Source: Zoogloeaceae bacterium (GTDB lineage: Bacteria; Pseudomonadota; Gammaproteobacteria; Burkholderiales; Rhodocyclaceae). Taken from it: 58,825 nt of DNA. Of this stretch, positions 1-7,753 are shown piece by piece (position 1 is the first letter of the stretch; every line of letters begins with the position of its first letter). The stretch is from assembly GCA_031277315.1 (NCBI GenBank), contig JAITMP010000032.1, forward strand, positions 1 through 58,825. The letters run 5' to 3'. The notes beneath the pieces are model-generated. The model did not search any database. It had not been told where the DNA came from and saw nothing but the letters and a program-made list of their open reading frames with translations. Made by a program: the position numbers and the translations under genes.

Positions 1-6
1 TTTGTG

Positions 7-137
7 AAGCCCTCCCCTTCAAGGGGAGGGTTTGGGTGGGGATGGGGTTCAATGAATCCCGCAACCCATCCCCATCCCGGCCTTCCCCTTGAAGGGGAAG
101 GAGAAAATCTCTCCCCTCGCCCGCTTGCGGGAGAGAG
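7..137. repeat. Interspersed palindromic repeat mosaic, left flank copy
   Basis: This stretch contains nested palindromes (CTCCCCTTCAAGGGGAG, then CTTCCCCTTGAAGGGGAAG, then a CCCGCTTGCGGG stem). An almost identical copy lies in the same orientation at 6599-6728, differing by one T and a few substitutions. It is intergenic and holds no credible gene. The copies bracket the cytochrome cluster at 678-5613. Confidence 0.85.
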
Positions 138-171
138 CCTGCCCCCGACTTGATCGGGGGGGCCGGGGGAG

Positions 172-287
172 AGGGCATGCGGCGGTAGGCTGGGTTGAGC
201 GCAGCGAAACCCAGCTTCGGCATGCTGGGATTCCACTTCGTTCCATCCCAGCCTACGTTCCTGCGAGCAAACCGTCGTCATTCCCGC
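172..287. repeat. 116-bp direct repeat, copy A
   Basis: A module with inverted ends TAGGCTGGG and CCCAGCCTA, followed by a CATTCCCGC palindrome half. It recurs almost without change at 459-574, exactly 287 bases downstream, and a more diverged copy sits at 6855-6926. This is noncoding interspersed-repeat material, able to fold into a hairpin in RNA or single-stranded DNA. Between copies A and B lie CTCTCCCGC/GCGGGAGAG hairpin modules. Confidence 0.8.
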
Positions 288-458
288 GAAAGCGGGAATC
301 CATGCAGCGGTGGATTCTGCGCCCTGCGACTGCGCGCAGGGTGACACGCTTCGCTCCGCGCGGAATTTCCCCTCTCCCTCAATCCCTCTCCCGCAAAGCG
401 GGAGAGGGCCGTTTATTTATCTCCCCTCTCCCACTTTGCGGGAGAGAGGCTGGGGGAG

Positions 459-574
459 AGGGCATGCGGTGGTAGGCTGGGTTGAGCGCAGCGAAACCCA
501 GCTTCGGCATGCTGGGATTCCACTTCGTTCCATCCCAGCCTACGTTCCTGCGAGCAAACCGTTGTCATTCCCGC
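459..574. repeat. 116-bp direct repeat, copy B
   Basis: Second copy of the 172-287 module in the same orientation. Only isolated C/T differences are visible. It is followed at once by a GCTTTCGCGGG palindrome half and then by the likely terminator of the cytochrome operon. Confidence 0.8.
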
Positions 575-610
575 TTTCGCGGGAATGACAACCTTGGCGC
601 CCATAAACAA

Positions 611-642
611 AACCCAATACCACCGTTCGATGGTATTGGGTT
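611..642 (-). terminator. Rho-independent terminator of the cytochrome operon
   Basis: A perfect 12-bp stem (AACCCAATACCA paired with TGGTATTGGGTT) encloses an 8-base loop. On the minus strand it is followed by a T-rich run. It lies about 35 bases after the stop codon of the last gene of the minus-strand cytochrome cluster, where that transcript should end. Confidence 0.8.
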
Positions 643-677
643 TGAAAGATCGGGGCGGGCGCCCCGATGCGTGGGCG

Positions 678-1352
678 TTACTTTTTCGGCGGGGGCAGGG
701 AGGCCATGTAGTCGGCGAGTGCCTCAAGGTCGGCTTCGCGGTATGGCTTGATGACCTTCACCATGTCGGGGTTCGAGTTGCCGCGATCGCCGTCGCGGAT
801 CAAACGCAGTTCGCGCAGCAGATAGCGATAGTGCTGGGCGGCGACCATCGGGTAGAACTTGCTGGCATCGCCTTCGCCGCTTTGCCCGTGGCAGATGGCG
901 CAATCGCGGTCGAACAGCGTCTTGCCCGCGGCGGCGGTCGTGCCCGGCCCAAGCCCGATTCTGTCGGGCGGAATCGGCAAGGCCGACAGATAGGCGGCGA
1001 CATCGGCCATGTCTTCCGGCTTCGAGATGTGATCCTCGACATACGGCTGCATCTTCGGATTGGTGCGCAGTCCGGAACTGATGTCGAGCATCTGCTTCAC
1101 CAGCACCGTGAAATGCTGACCGGCCAAACGCGGATAAGCGCCGCTGGAGCGGCCCGCCGCATCTTTGCGGTGGCAGCTTTCGCAAGGCATGAAAATGGCT
1201 TCACCGTGCTTCGGATCGGCCTTGGCGCGCAAAGCCTGCACTTGCGCGGTCGGTTCGCTCCAGCCCTGCGCGGTCTGCGCCTGCGCCGCCAGCGGCGACA
1301 CGGCGAGTGTGAGGGCGGCAAGGGCGATAATGGATGTCAAAGTGTTCTTCAT
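678..1352 (-). CDS. Diheme c-type cytochrome (c4/c553-like)
   Basis: A 224-residue secreted cytochrome with a signal peptide ending near AAQAQ and two CXXCH heme sites, CESCH and CAICH, one in each of two similar cytochrome c domains. Proteins of this type carry electrons in the periplasm. The start chosen is the ATG at 1352, which follows AGAGGACATCC and begins a normal signal peptide; the frame stays open upstream only into the preceding gene. It is the last gene of a four-gene operon with the 1387-2037 cytochrome, the outer-membrane barrel and the decaheme cytochrome. It may carry electrons between the conduit and the inner membrane. The family is clear; the exact partner is inferred from position. 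Confidence 0.9.
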   Translation of the reverse strand: MKNTLTSIIALAALTLAVSPLAAQAQTAQGWSEPTAQVQALRAKADPKHGEAIFMPCESCHRKDAAGRSSGAYPRLAGQHFTVLVKQMLDISSGLRTNPKMQPYVEDHISKPEDMADVAAYLSALPIPPDRIGLGPGTTAAAGKTLFDRDCAICHGQSGEGDASKFYPMVAAQHYRYLLRELRLIRDGDRGNSNPDMVKVIKPYREADLEALADYMASLPPPKK

Positions 1353-1386
1353 GGATGTCCTCTGCGCTGATGGCACGCCAAAGTCA

Positions 1387-2037
1387 TTAATTGCCCGCGC
1401 CCACCAGATACTGGGCAACTTCCTCGATTTCTTCCTCCGACATGCGCTTGGCGGTGGTGCGCATGAAGCGGCTCTGGTCGTTGGCGCGCGCGCCGGAAGC
1501 AAAATCCTTCAACTGCTGCTTGACGTATTCGACCGATTGACCGCTGACTCTCGGATAGACGCCGACGGGGCCGAGATAACCCGCGCCTTTTTCCTGATGG
1601 CAGCCGACGCAGGCCGGCACGCCGGTTTCATCGTTGCCCTGATTATAAAGTACCTTCCCCGCGCTGGCCGCCATGCGGTTGTCCGGCGTGCCGTGCGCCG
1701 GTTTCTGCTGGCTGAAATACGCGGCCACCGGCTCGATGTCCTCCGGCTTCAACTGCTCGGCCATCGGCGTCATGACCTCGCTCTTGCGCTTGCCGGAGAT
1801 GAAATCGTTCAACTGCTTGACGATGTACTCCTTCTGCAAGCCGGCAAGGTTGGGATAATTCGGCGCCAATGGCGTGCTGCCGTCCGCGCCGTGGCAAGCG
1901 GCGCAGATGGTGGTGGCTGTTTCATTCGCCTGGGCGAAGCCGCCCATGCCCAGACACAGCAGCAGGGCCGCGCCTGCGGTTGCCAGTTTCCGCGCCGTGA
2001 CGACGCGGAATGTGCGCTCAACATGATTCAATTTCAT
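1387..2037 (-). CDS. Diheme cytochrome c, c4 type
   Basis: A 216-residue protein with an N-terminal signal sequence (hydrophobic LATAGAALLLCLGMGG, cleavage after AQA) and two heme-binding motifs, CAACH and CVGCH. Each is followed by a Met-containing region as in two-domain cytochrome c4 proteins. A strong GGAGGAGAG ribosome-binding site stands just before the ATG. It lies 34 bases before the second diheme cytochrome and 21 bases after the MtrB-like gene, so the four genes are very likely co-transcribed. The probable role is soluble periplasmic electron transfer to or from the decaheme cytochrome. Confidence 0.9.
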   Translation of the reverse strand: MKLNHVERTFRVVTARKLATAGAALLLCLGMGGFAQANETATTICAACHGADGSTPLAPNYPNLAGLQKEYIVKQLNDFISGKRKSEVMTPMAEQLKPEDIEPVAAYFSQQKPAHGTPDNRMAASAGKVLYNQGNDETGVPACVGCHQEKGAGYLGPVGVYPRVSGQSVEYVKQQLKDFASGARANDQSRFMRTTAKRMSEEEIEEVAQYLVGAGN

Positions 2038-2058
2038 CTCTCCTCCGTATGTGGGCGC

Positions 2059-4644
2059 TTAGAATTTGTATTGCAGGAAGCCGCCGATGACATGGACGCG
2101 GAAGTTGTCGGGACCCATGTCCGACATGCTTGTTGCATAGAAGCTGCCTGCCGGGCCAGTGTAGTGGAAATCCTTGTTCTGGAAGCTGTCCACCCGGTAC
2201 ATCAGACGGCCCGTCAAGTTCTTGGTGAAATCCTTGACCAAGTTCACCTCCAGGGTATCCATGCGCGTCACCGTGTCGGGATAGTCGTAAAGGGTTATCC
2301 CCGTATTGGTTGCCGTTCTCTTGTGCTTGATGGAGGTATTGCTCCGGGTGTAGGTGTAGGAAATCCCGAGCCGCGCCCAGTTGAAATCATGGCTCAGCGT
2401 CAGGCCGATACCATTCGTCTTGGTATCGGTATCGACCGGAACATTGTCAGCCGGGTTGCGGTTGGTATTCAGCCAGCAGTCAAATGTGGTAATATCGAAG
2501 GCGCCACAACCGGCCCCCGCTGCCGCGTTTGTGCCATCATTCAAGACGCCTTTATCCTTGCTGGCCTGATACGACACCCAAGCGCCAAGCTGGGTTTCCG
2601 CCGAGACTTGCCAGTTGGCGTCGAGATTGAAGCTGTTTTGCTTCGATTCACGGGGACCAATCTCGTTGACGGGGTACTCAATCTTGGCCAGTTGCGTGCT
2701 GAAGCCGAGGTCAATATCCTCACGCAGACTGTAGCCGATGCGGCCATTAAAGATGTTCTGGTTGCGGTCGGCCAGTTCATACTTCTGGAACAAACCGCCG
2801 CCCGCATAGGCGGTAAAGCTGCCTATGGCGGGAAGCCCAAACAAAGCAGCCTGAACCGCCGCGATGAAATTCTCGCGGCTGTACTTGGGTATGCCGGAAG
2901 CGCCGTAGCCATATTTCTCGAAGAAATACAAAGCATCCATATAGCCCGCGAGGCGGCGAGAAACGCCCGCAACCACATCGTAATCATCACCGCGCTTGCG
3001 GTCATGCTCGAAGGAGCCGCGCAAGGTCAGGCTGTCGAAGAAGTTGCGCCCGGTGTAGGTGAGCTTGTATTTGTCCTCATGCGTTTTCTCGCGCTCGCGG
3101 TAGGTTTGCTTAATGTTCTCCCGCTCATACGAGAAGTCGATGGACTGCGCCTTGCCGAACAGATACTCGGCGGAAGCCGTGTAATTGATCGTCCGGTCGC
3201 TGCGCGCGTAAGCGATTCGACTCCTACCCACCGTGTTGCCAGTGAGAGTAGGCGCGCTGTTGGCTGGAACGGCAGGGCCCGCGTCATAATCCCACCACGT
3301 TTTCGCCAGCGGGTTGTATGTCAGAAAATGTTTCGACTTGTTATCGTTTTCCTGATAGCGGGCGCCAGCGCGCAAGGTGAGACTGTCGACTGGCTCGGTG
3401 GAAAGGCCGAAGTTGAACATGGTCGAGTCGATGCGCAAGTCAGACTTGCAACGAACCATCGGGCAGCCGCCGATGCCGTTCCAGTTGTTGTTGGTGGCGG
3501 ATGGCGATAACGGCCCTCCCGTGGCAGCATCGAAAGCCACCGGATGGATGCGCTCATCTTGGGTAGATGAACCCCAAGAGAAGCCGCCGGTCAGCCGGGT
3601 ACTCCAGAAATCCCACTCGTAGCGGCCATCACCCTTGACGAAGATGTTTTTATTGTCGGGGGCGATGGTATAAACATCTTGTCTGTTACCGGCAAGAGTG
3701 CTCGCCGTATAGATATTGCTCATGTCGTTTTCAAACACCGACATGCCCGCCCGCAGGTTGAAGGCTGCTTTGCCCTTAAAGTATTGCAGACCGACGGCGT
3801 AATCCGTAGTGCGGTGGTCAATCGGCTCGAAACCCTCGCGCCCACCATCAGTATTGAAGCTAAATGGGCGCTCGCCTTCGCGCTTTTCCGTCGTAACGGT
3901 GGCAAAGAATTTCCACGCATCCGATGCCGTCCAGTCGCCGCGCACCCCCATGCGCTTGCGCGTCAGGCCGATTTCATCGTTGGCGGGGGGGTTGACGCCG
4001 CCATCCACCCGGCGCAGAACATTACCGACAAGTCGATAACGATCCCGGAAAGTGGTGCTGAAGACGTGCGGAATTTCATTGTAGAAAGCACGAACCCGCC
4101 AACTGTTGTACTGACCGAATTGCAGGTCGTAGAACTGGTCGTCCTGACCGGGGTTGCCAGCGGAGCCGTTGAGGTAGAAGGCGTTGGCCGGATTTTCAAG
4201 CTGGAGATCGAACCAGTTGAGGCCGAAGCCTTTCTGAAAATCATGGTATTCGCGGTACTTGGAATACTTGGCGTTGGGGCTGCCGCCGAGAAAACCGATC
4301 TCGACGGAACCGGAGTACAACAAGCCGCTCTCGGTCTGGTTCGCCAACTCGCCGGAAAGATCAGGCGGGATGTTGTAGAGCTGACCGGTCGGCGTGTGGC
4401 GCACGGTGTCGTAGCTCTCTTCCGCCGAGGTGACGGGAATGCTGCTGCGCCCCTGCGGGTTCATGGCGTTGCCGGAGGCGGTGTCGGCCCCCATCGCGGA
4501 ATTGCCGAAGGCGGATTGGGCGTAGGCGACGCCGCATTGCATGAAGAGGGCGCCGACGCAGACGGCAAGCAGTTTCTTTGGCGGAAGGCGCATTTCCTTC
4601 TTCTCCCCGGACGGCAAGGTTGAATTTTGCGTTTGGCTGGTCAT
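2059..4644 (-). CDS. mtrB: MtrB/PioB-family outer-membrane beta-barrel protein
   Basis: An 861-residue outer-membrane protein. A signal peptide (MRLPPKKLLAV… to AYAQ) is followed by many alternating amphipathic strands rich in Tyr, Arg and Asp, and the chain ends in Phe (LQYKF) as outer-membrane barrels do. In this family the barrel is a sheath that holds a periplasmic decaheme cytochrome in the outer membrane, so electrons can cross the envelope. The decaheme partner is encoded 15 bases upstream. The start at 4644 has a GAGGAG site; an in-frame ATG 17 codons later also has a purine-rich site and gives a cleaner signal peptide. The symbol is used at family level; MtoB or PioB are equally fitting names. 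Confidence 0.88.
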   Translation of the reverse strand: MTSQTQNSTLPSGEKKEMRLPPKKLLAVCVGALFMQCGVAYAQSAFGNSAMGADTASGNAMNPQGRSSIPVTSAEESYDTVRHTPTGQLYNIPPDLSGELANQTESGLLYSGSVEIGFLGGSPNAKYSKYREYHDFQKGFGLNWFDLQLENPANAFYLNGSAGNPGQDDQFYDLQFGQYNSWRVRAFYNEIPHVFSTTFRDRYRLVGNVLRRVDGGVNPPANDEIGLTRKRMGVRGDWTASDAWKFFATVTTEKREGERPFSFNTDGGREGFEPIDHRTTDYAVGLQYFKGKAAFNLRAGMSVFENDMSNIYTASTLAGNRQDVYTIAPDNKNIFVKGDGRYEWDFWSTRLTGGFSWGSSTQDERIHPVAFDAATGGPLSPSATNNNWNGIGGCPMVRCKSDLRIDSTMFNFGLSTEPVDSLTLRAGARYQENDNKSKHFLTYNPLAKTWWDYDAGPAVPANSAPTLTGNTVGRSRIAYARSDRTINYTASAEYLFGKAQSIDFSYERENIKQTYREREKTHEDKYKLTYTGRNFFDSLTLRGSFEHDRKRGDDYDVVAGVSRRLAGYMDALYFFEKYGYGASGIPKYSRENFIAAVQAALFGLPAIGSFTAYAGGGLFQKYELADRNQNIFNGRIGYSLREDIDLGFSTQLAKIEYPVNEIGPRESKQNSFNLDANWQVSAETQLGAWVSYQASKDKGVLNDGTNAAAGAGCGAFDITTFDCWLNTNRNPADNVPVDTDTKTNGIGLTLSHDFNWARLGISYTYTRSNTSIKHKRTATNTGITLYDYPDTVTRMDTLEVNLVKDFTKNLTGRLMYRVDSFQNKDFHYTGPAGSFYATSMSDMGPDNFRVHVIGGFLQYKF

Positions 4645-4659
4645 GTGGGTTCTCCTCGA

Positions 4660-5613
4660 TCAGCGGCGGAAGCGCGAGCCATCCGGCGAGTTGCTGCCGT
4701 GAATTTGCGCGTGGCAGTTCTGGCAGGAGCGGCCCGCCCCGGTATTGGGCAGACTCGCCGGGTTACGGACTGAGTGACCCATGCCGCCGGTGTTCGTATG
4801 ACAGTTCATGCACAGGAACGGACGCGACTGCTTCAACAGCTTGTCGTTATGCGAACCATGCTGTTCGTGGCAGTTGAGGCAGTTCTGGCGCACCGGGGCG
4901 TGCTCCCACAGATAGGGGCCGCGTTTTTCGGCGTGGCAGGAGTAGCACAACTCATTGACCGTATCGGCTTTCAACAGGCGCTTGAAGGAACTGCCGTGCG
5001 GGTTGTGGCAGTCGGCGCAGCTCATCTTGCCTTCGGGCAGCGGCATGTGCGACTTTTTGCGGAATTCCATGCGCTGCTGCTGGTGACAGGTCTGGCAGGT
5101 TTCGGTGATGCTGGGCTTCTTCAGCAGGGCATTGGTGGAGAAGCGGGCCATCGGGTTGTGGCAGTCGGAACAGGCGACCTGATTCTTCTGGTGGATGGAG
5201 CCGCCCCAGTACATGCGCTCGCCGCCATCGTGACAGGTGAGGCATTGGGCGTTCATGGTCTTGACGGGCGTGCCCCATTCCTTGGAGAAGCCGATGATCT
5301 TGGCGCGATCACGGGTGTCGGCAACGTGCAGGGAGCCGGGGCCGTGGCAGGTTTCGCAAACGGTGCGCTCGACGTCGTTGCGCGGGTTGAGACGGAAAAT
5401 CTTGGCGTGCTGGGTGTGACCGAACAGGCCCTTTTCCGTGTCGTGACAGTCGACGCAGACTTTTTCGCCGACGTAGCGCGCGTTGAACATCAGGTTCGAT
5501 TCGGGGTCGGCCGCTTGCGCCGGGGCGGCAGCAGCCAGCCCGAGCAGGATGAGGCCGCCGATGCACCAGGCAGCGCATATCCCAAGGAATGAATTTTTCT
5601 TCGCCATGCTCAT
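4660..5613 (-). CDS. mtrA: Decaheme c-type cytochrome, MtrA/MtoA/DmsE family
   Basis: A 317-residue secreted protein with a signal peptide ending at AQA and exactly ten CXXCH motifs in order: CVDCH, CETCH, CLTCH, CSDCH, CQTCH, CADCH, CYSCH, CLNCH, CMNCH, CQNCH. Length and heme count match MtrA, MtoA, PioA and DmsE. These form a heme wire inside the MtrB barrel and pass electrons across the outer membrane, outward for metal reduction or inward for Fe(II) oxidation. It is the first gene of the cluster, with AGGGAG before the ATG. No MtrC-type surface cytochrome is present, which fits an MtoAB or PioAB arrangement, but direction of electron flow cannot be read from sequence. Confidence 0.93.
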   Translation of the reverse strand: MSMAKKNSFLGICAAWCIGGLILLGLAAAAPAQAADPESNLMFNARYVGEKVCVDCHDTEKGLFGHTQHAKIFRLNPRNDVERTVCETCHGPGSLHVADTRDRAKIIGFSKEWGTPVKTMNAQCLTCHDGGERMYWGGSIHQKNQVACSDCHNPMARFSTNALLKKPSITETCQTCHQQQRMEFRKKSHMPLPEGKMSCADCHNPHGSSFKRLLKADTVNELCYSCHAEKRGPYLWEHAPVRQNCLNCHEQHGSHNDKLLKQSRPFLCMNCHTNTGGMGHSVRNPASLPNTGAGRSCQNCHAQIHGSNSPDGSRFRR

Positions 5614-6170
5614 GTGTCTCCCTAGCCCAAAAACGGGAAGTTTCTTACTGGTCGATTGATATCAGGGTTGGCCGCGCAAGGGATGAAACAGGATTGGCTG
5701 TGAAACCGTGCATCCGCCATGCCTGTTTGGACTGACCTGTCTCCCTGGCTTTATGTTTTCGCCGGTTTTTGCCGGTCGCCTTATTTTTGAACCTGATACA
5801 TTCATTTACAAAACTTAACGGGCGCCACATTAGCTTTTTATTCTTATGGGCGGGTGAACAATTGCGGTCAAATATTAAGGTTTTTTAACGACACTGAAAG
5901 CACCCCATTCTTTTCGGTCGATTTGGCGAGAGGAAATAGACGTGCCGGTGCTTAAGGAGGGTATAAGCTTTGAATAAAATTCATTGTGAATCAGCATGTT
6001 GCCGGAATATGACAAAATCCGGTATTGGCAATAGTCATAATGTGTAATGGCGGGCCGTATTGGCGCTATTCAGGCTGCGGCAGCGATAAAGGCTGATGAT
6101 TGTCGTAGCGGAAAAACAACAGCTTGGGGCTGTTTGTTGAGGCGTGGTTTGAAGATGGGGGGGGATGACG
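5614..6170. other. Intergenic region upstream of the electron-conduit operon
   Basis: About 550 bases without a convincing gene and clearly richer in A and T than its surroundings, so it should hold the promoter of the minus-strand cytochrome operon. I could not fix a -35/-10 pair. A TGATATCA palindrome lies at 5657-5664. A short frame at 5970-6047 starts with TTG after AAGGAGGG and would encode 25 residues including CESACC; it is unproven. From about 6175 the region turns into repeats. Confidence 0.5.
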
Positions 6171-6174
6171 GCGG

Positions 6175-6276
6175 CGGCCCCGCACAACGGCCTTCATGTC
6201 ATTCCGCGCGCAGTCGCGGAATCCATGCGGAGGATAGATTCTGCGACTCCGCTTCGCTTCGCGCAGAATGACAACC
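6175..6276. repeat. 102-bp direct repeat, copy 1
   Basis: A module running from CCCCGCACAACGG through ATTCCGCGCGCAGTCGCGGAAT to GCAGAATGACAACC. It is repeated 213 bases downstream at 6388-6489 with very few changes, and in part at about 6738-6800. It contains self-complementary GATTCTGCG/CGCAGAAT arms. Noncoding. Confidence 0.8.
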
Positions 6277-6387
6277 CTGATGCGCCCCTCTCCCTCAATC
6301 CCTCTCCCGCAAGCGGGAGAGGGACGTTTATTTGTCTCCTCTCGCCCGCTTGCGGGAGAGAGGCCGGGAGAGAGGGCATGTGGCGGT

Positions 6388-6489
6388 GGCCCCGCACAAC
6401 GGCCTTCATGTCATTCCGCGCGCAGTCGCGGAATCCATGCGGAGGATAGATTCTGCGACTTCGCTTCGCTTCGCGCAGAATGACAACCA
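6388..6489. repeat. 102-bp direct repeat, copy 2
   Basis: Second copy of the 6175-6276 module in the same orientation. The two copies are separated by a block of CTCTCCCGC/GCGGGAGAG hairpins (about 6285-6375) of the same kind as at 390-455 near the left edge. Confidence 0.8.
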
Positions 6490-6558
6490 TCTTGCGGCAA
6501 CGAACGCTTGTCGTTGGGCTTCGCTGCGCTCAGCGCCAACCTACAAAACGCCAGTCGC

Positions 6559-6586
6559 AAAAAAACGAGGCCGCAATCAGGCGGCC
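6559..6586 (-). terminator. Orphan minus-strand rho-independent terminator
   Basis: On the minus strand a GGCCGC stem, 6-base loop and GCGGCC are followed by TCG and a run of seven T (the A run at 6559-6565). This is a good intrinsic terminator, yet no minus-strand gene lies upstream of it before 7091. It may be the relic of a lost gene or part of a repeat cassette. Confidence 0.5.
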
Positions 6587-6598
6587 CCGGTTTGCTTT

Positions 6599-6728
6599 AA
6601 GCCCTCCCCTTCAAGGGGAGGGTTGGGTGGGGATGGGGTTCAATGAATCCCGCAGCCCATCCCCATCCCGGCCTTCCCCTTGAAGGGGAAGGAGAAAATC
6701 TCTCCTCTCTCCCGCTTGCGGGAGAGAG
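6599..6728. repeat. Interspersed palindromic repeat mosaic, right flank copy
   Basis: Near-identical, same-orientation copy of 7-137. Together they place about 6.5 kb, including the whole decaheme/barrel/diheme cluster, between long direct repeats. Confidence 0.85.
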
Positions 6729-6854
6729 GGCATGCGGCGGTGGCCCCGCACAACAGCCTTCATGTCATTCCGCGCGCAGTCGCGGAATCCATGCAGCGGT
6801 GGATTCCCGCTTGCGCGGGAATGACGAGGGTTCTCGGCTTGCGGTTTCAACGAG

Positions 6855-6926
6855 TAGGCTGGGTTGAGCATAGCGAAACCCAGCATGCTGAAGCTGGGAT
6901 TCCGTTTCACTCCATCCCAGCCTACG
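6855..6926. repeat. TAGGCTGGG-ended repeat, diverged copy
   Basis: Related to the modules at 172-287 and 459-574, with the same inverted ends (TAGGCTGGG and CCCAGCCTA) but several internal changes. After it, 6927-7090 contains no clear gene and leads into the response-regulator start. Confidence 0.7.
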
Positions 6927-7090
6927 TCGCTGCGGGAGAGAGTATGCGGCGGTAGCCTGATTTAAATCCTGAAGCCCCTTGCGTTATATACTGATTTCAG
7001 CCTCGATGCCTTGGTGAATATGGCGGCGGCAGCCGGGCATCATGTTGAATTGCGGTTGGCCAAAGCGGCCTGAGTCCTGAAGGAGCGGGA

Positions 7091-7753
7091 ATGCAGTTGT
7101 TGCTTGTGGAAGATGATGCCTTGCTCGGCGATGGTTTGCGGGCGGCGTTGAACCGGGCCGGGTTCGGCGTGACCTGGGTGAAGGACGGCAAGAGCGCACT
7201 GGCGGTGGCGGGCAGCGGGAATTTCGCCGCCATCGTGCTGGATATCGGTTTGCCGGCGCTCTCGGGCATGGATGTGCTGGGCGAGATACGAGCGGCGGGA
7301 AACCATCTGCCGGTGCTGGTGCTGACGGCGCGCGATTCGACGCGCGACAAGGTGATCGGCCTCGAACAGGGGGCCGACGATTACGTGGTGAAGACGGCGG
7401 ACATGGAGGAGTTGATCGCCCGCCTGCGCGCCTTGATCCGCCGCACGGGACGCGCCAGCGGGGTGATCCGGGTGGGCGAGCTTTCGCTCGATCTGACCAC
7501 GCATACGGCGACGCGGGACGGCAAGCCGATCACGCTCTCGGTGCGGGAGGCGGCGGTTTTGCGCATGCTGATGGAGCGGGCCGGGCGCGTAATCACGCGC
7601 CATCAGCTTGCCGAGGTGTTGTACGGCTGGGGCAAGTCGGTCGAGAGCAACGCCATCGAGGTGCACATCCACAATCTGCGCAGCAAGCTGGGCGGCGAAA
7701 TCGTGAAAACGGTGCGCGGCATCGGCTACACCATCTCCAAGCCGGCGCAATGA
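7091..7753 (+). CDS. OmpR-family response regulator (QseB/PmrA-like)
   Basis: A 220-residue DNA-binding response regulator. The receiver domain (about 1-115) has the acidic pair ED near the N-terminus, the phosphoacceptor Asp51 (VLDIGLP) and the conserved Lys101. The C-terminal winged helix (about 125-218) contains the typical SNAIEVHIHNLRSKL recognition-helix region and the RGIGY turn. The residue after Lys101 is Thr instead of the usual Pro. AAGGAG lies six bases before the ATG. The stop overlaps the kinase start as ATGA, so the two are translationally coupled partners. The regulated genes are unknown. Confidence 0.93.
   Translation: MQLLLVEDDALLGDGLRAALNRAGFGVTWVKDGKSALAVAGSGNFAAIVLDIGLPALSGMDVLGEIRAAGNHLPVLVLTARDSTRDKVIGLEQGADDYVVKTADMEELIARLRALIRRTGRASGVIRVGELSLDLTTHTATRDGKPITLSVREAAVLRMLMERAGRVITRHQLAEVLYGWGKSVESNAIEVHIHNLRSKLGGEIVKTVRGIGYTISKPAQ

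Noticed and set aside
1-600. CRISPR array
   Set aside because: The repeats are long, composite and palindromic, with irregular spacing and no unique spacers of constant length.
1165-3510. Long plus-strand open frame (about 780 codons) across the cytochrome and barrel genes
   Set aside because: It is antisense to genes with clear heme and barrel features; long antisense frames are expected at this G+C content, and its translation shows no family motif.
5657-5664. TGATATCA as an FNR box
   Set aside because: The half sites lack the four-base spacer of TTGAT-N4-ATCAA, so it is only a short palindrome.
5645-5830. 61-codon minus-strand frame before the decaheme gene
   Set aside because: It has no ribosome-binding site or conserved feature and lies in the A/T-rich promoter region.
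6118-6134. AACAGC/GCTGTT hairpin as a terminator
   Set aside because: The stem is only six base pairs, no proper T run follows and no gene ends there.
6170-6960. Protein-coding genes in the repeat mosaic
   Set aside because: Several frames stay open on both strands, but they translate the repeats themselves and recur with each copy.
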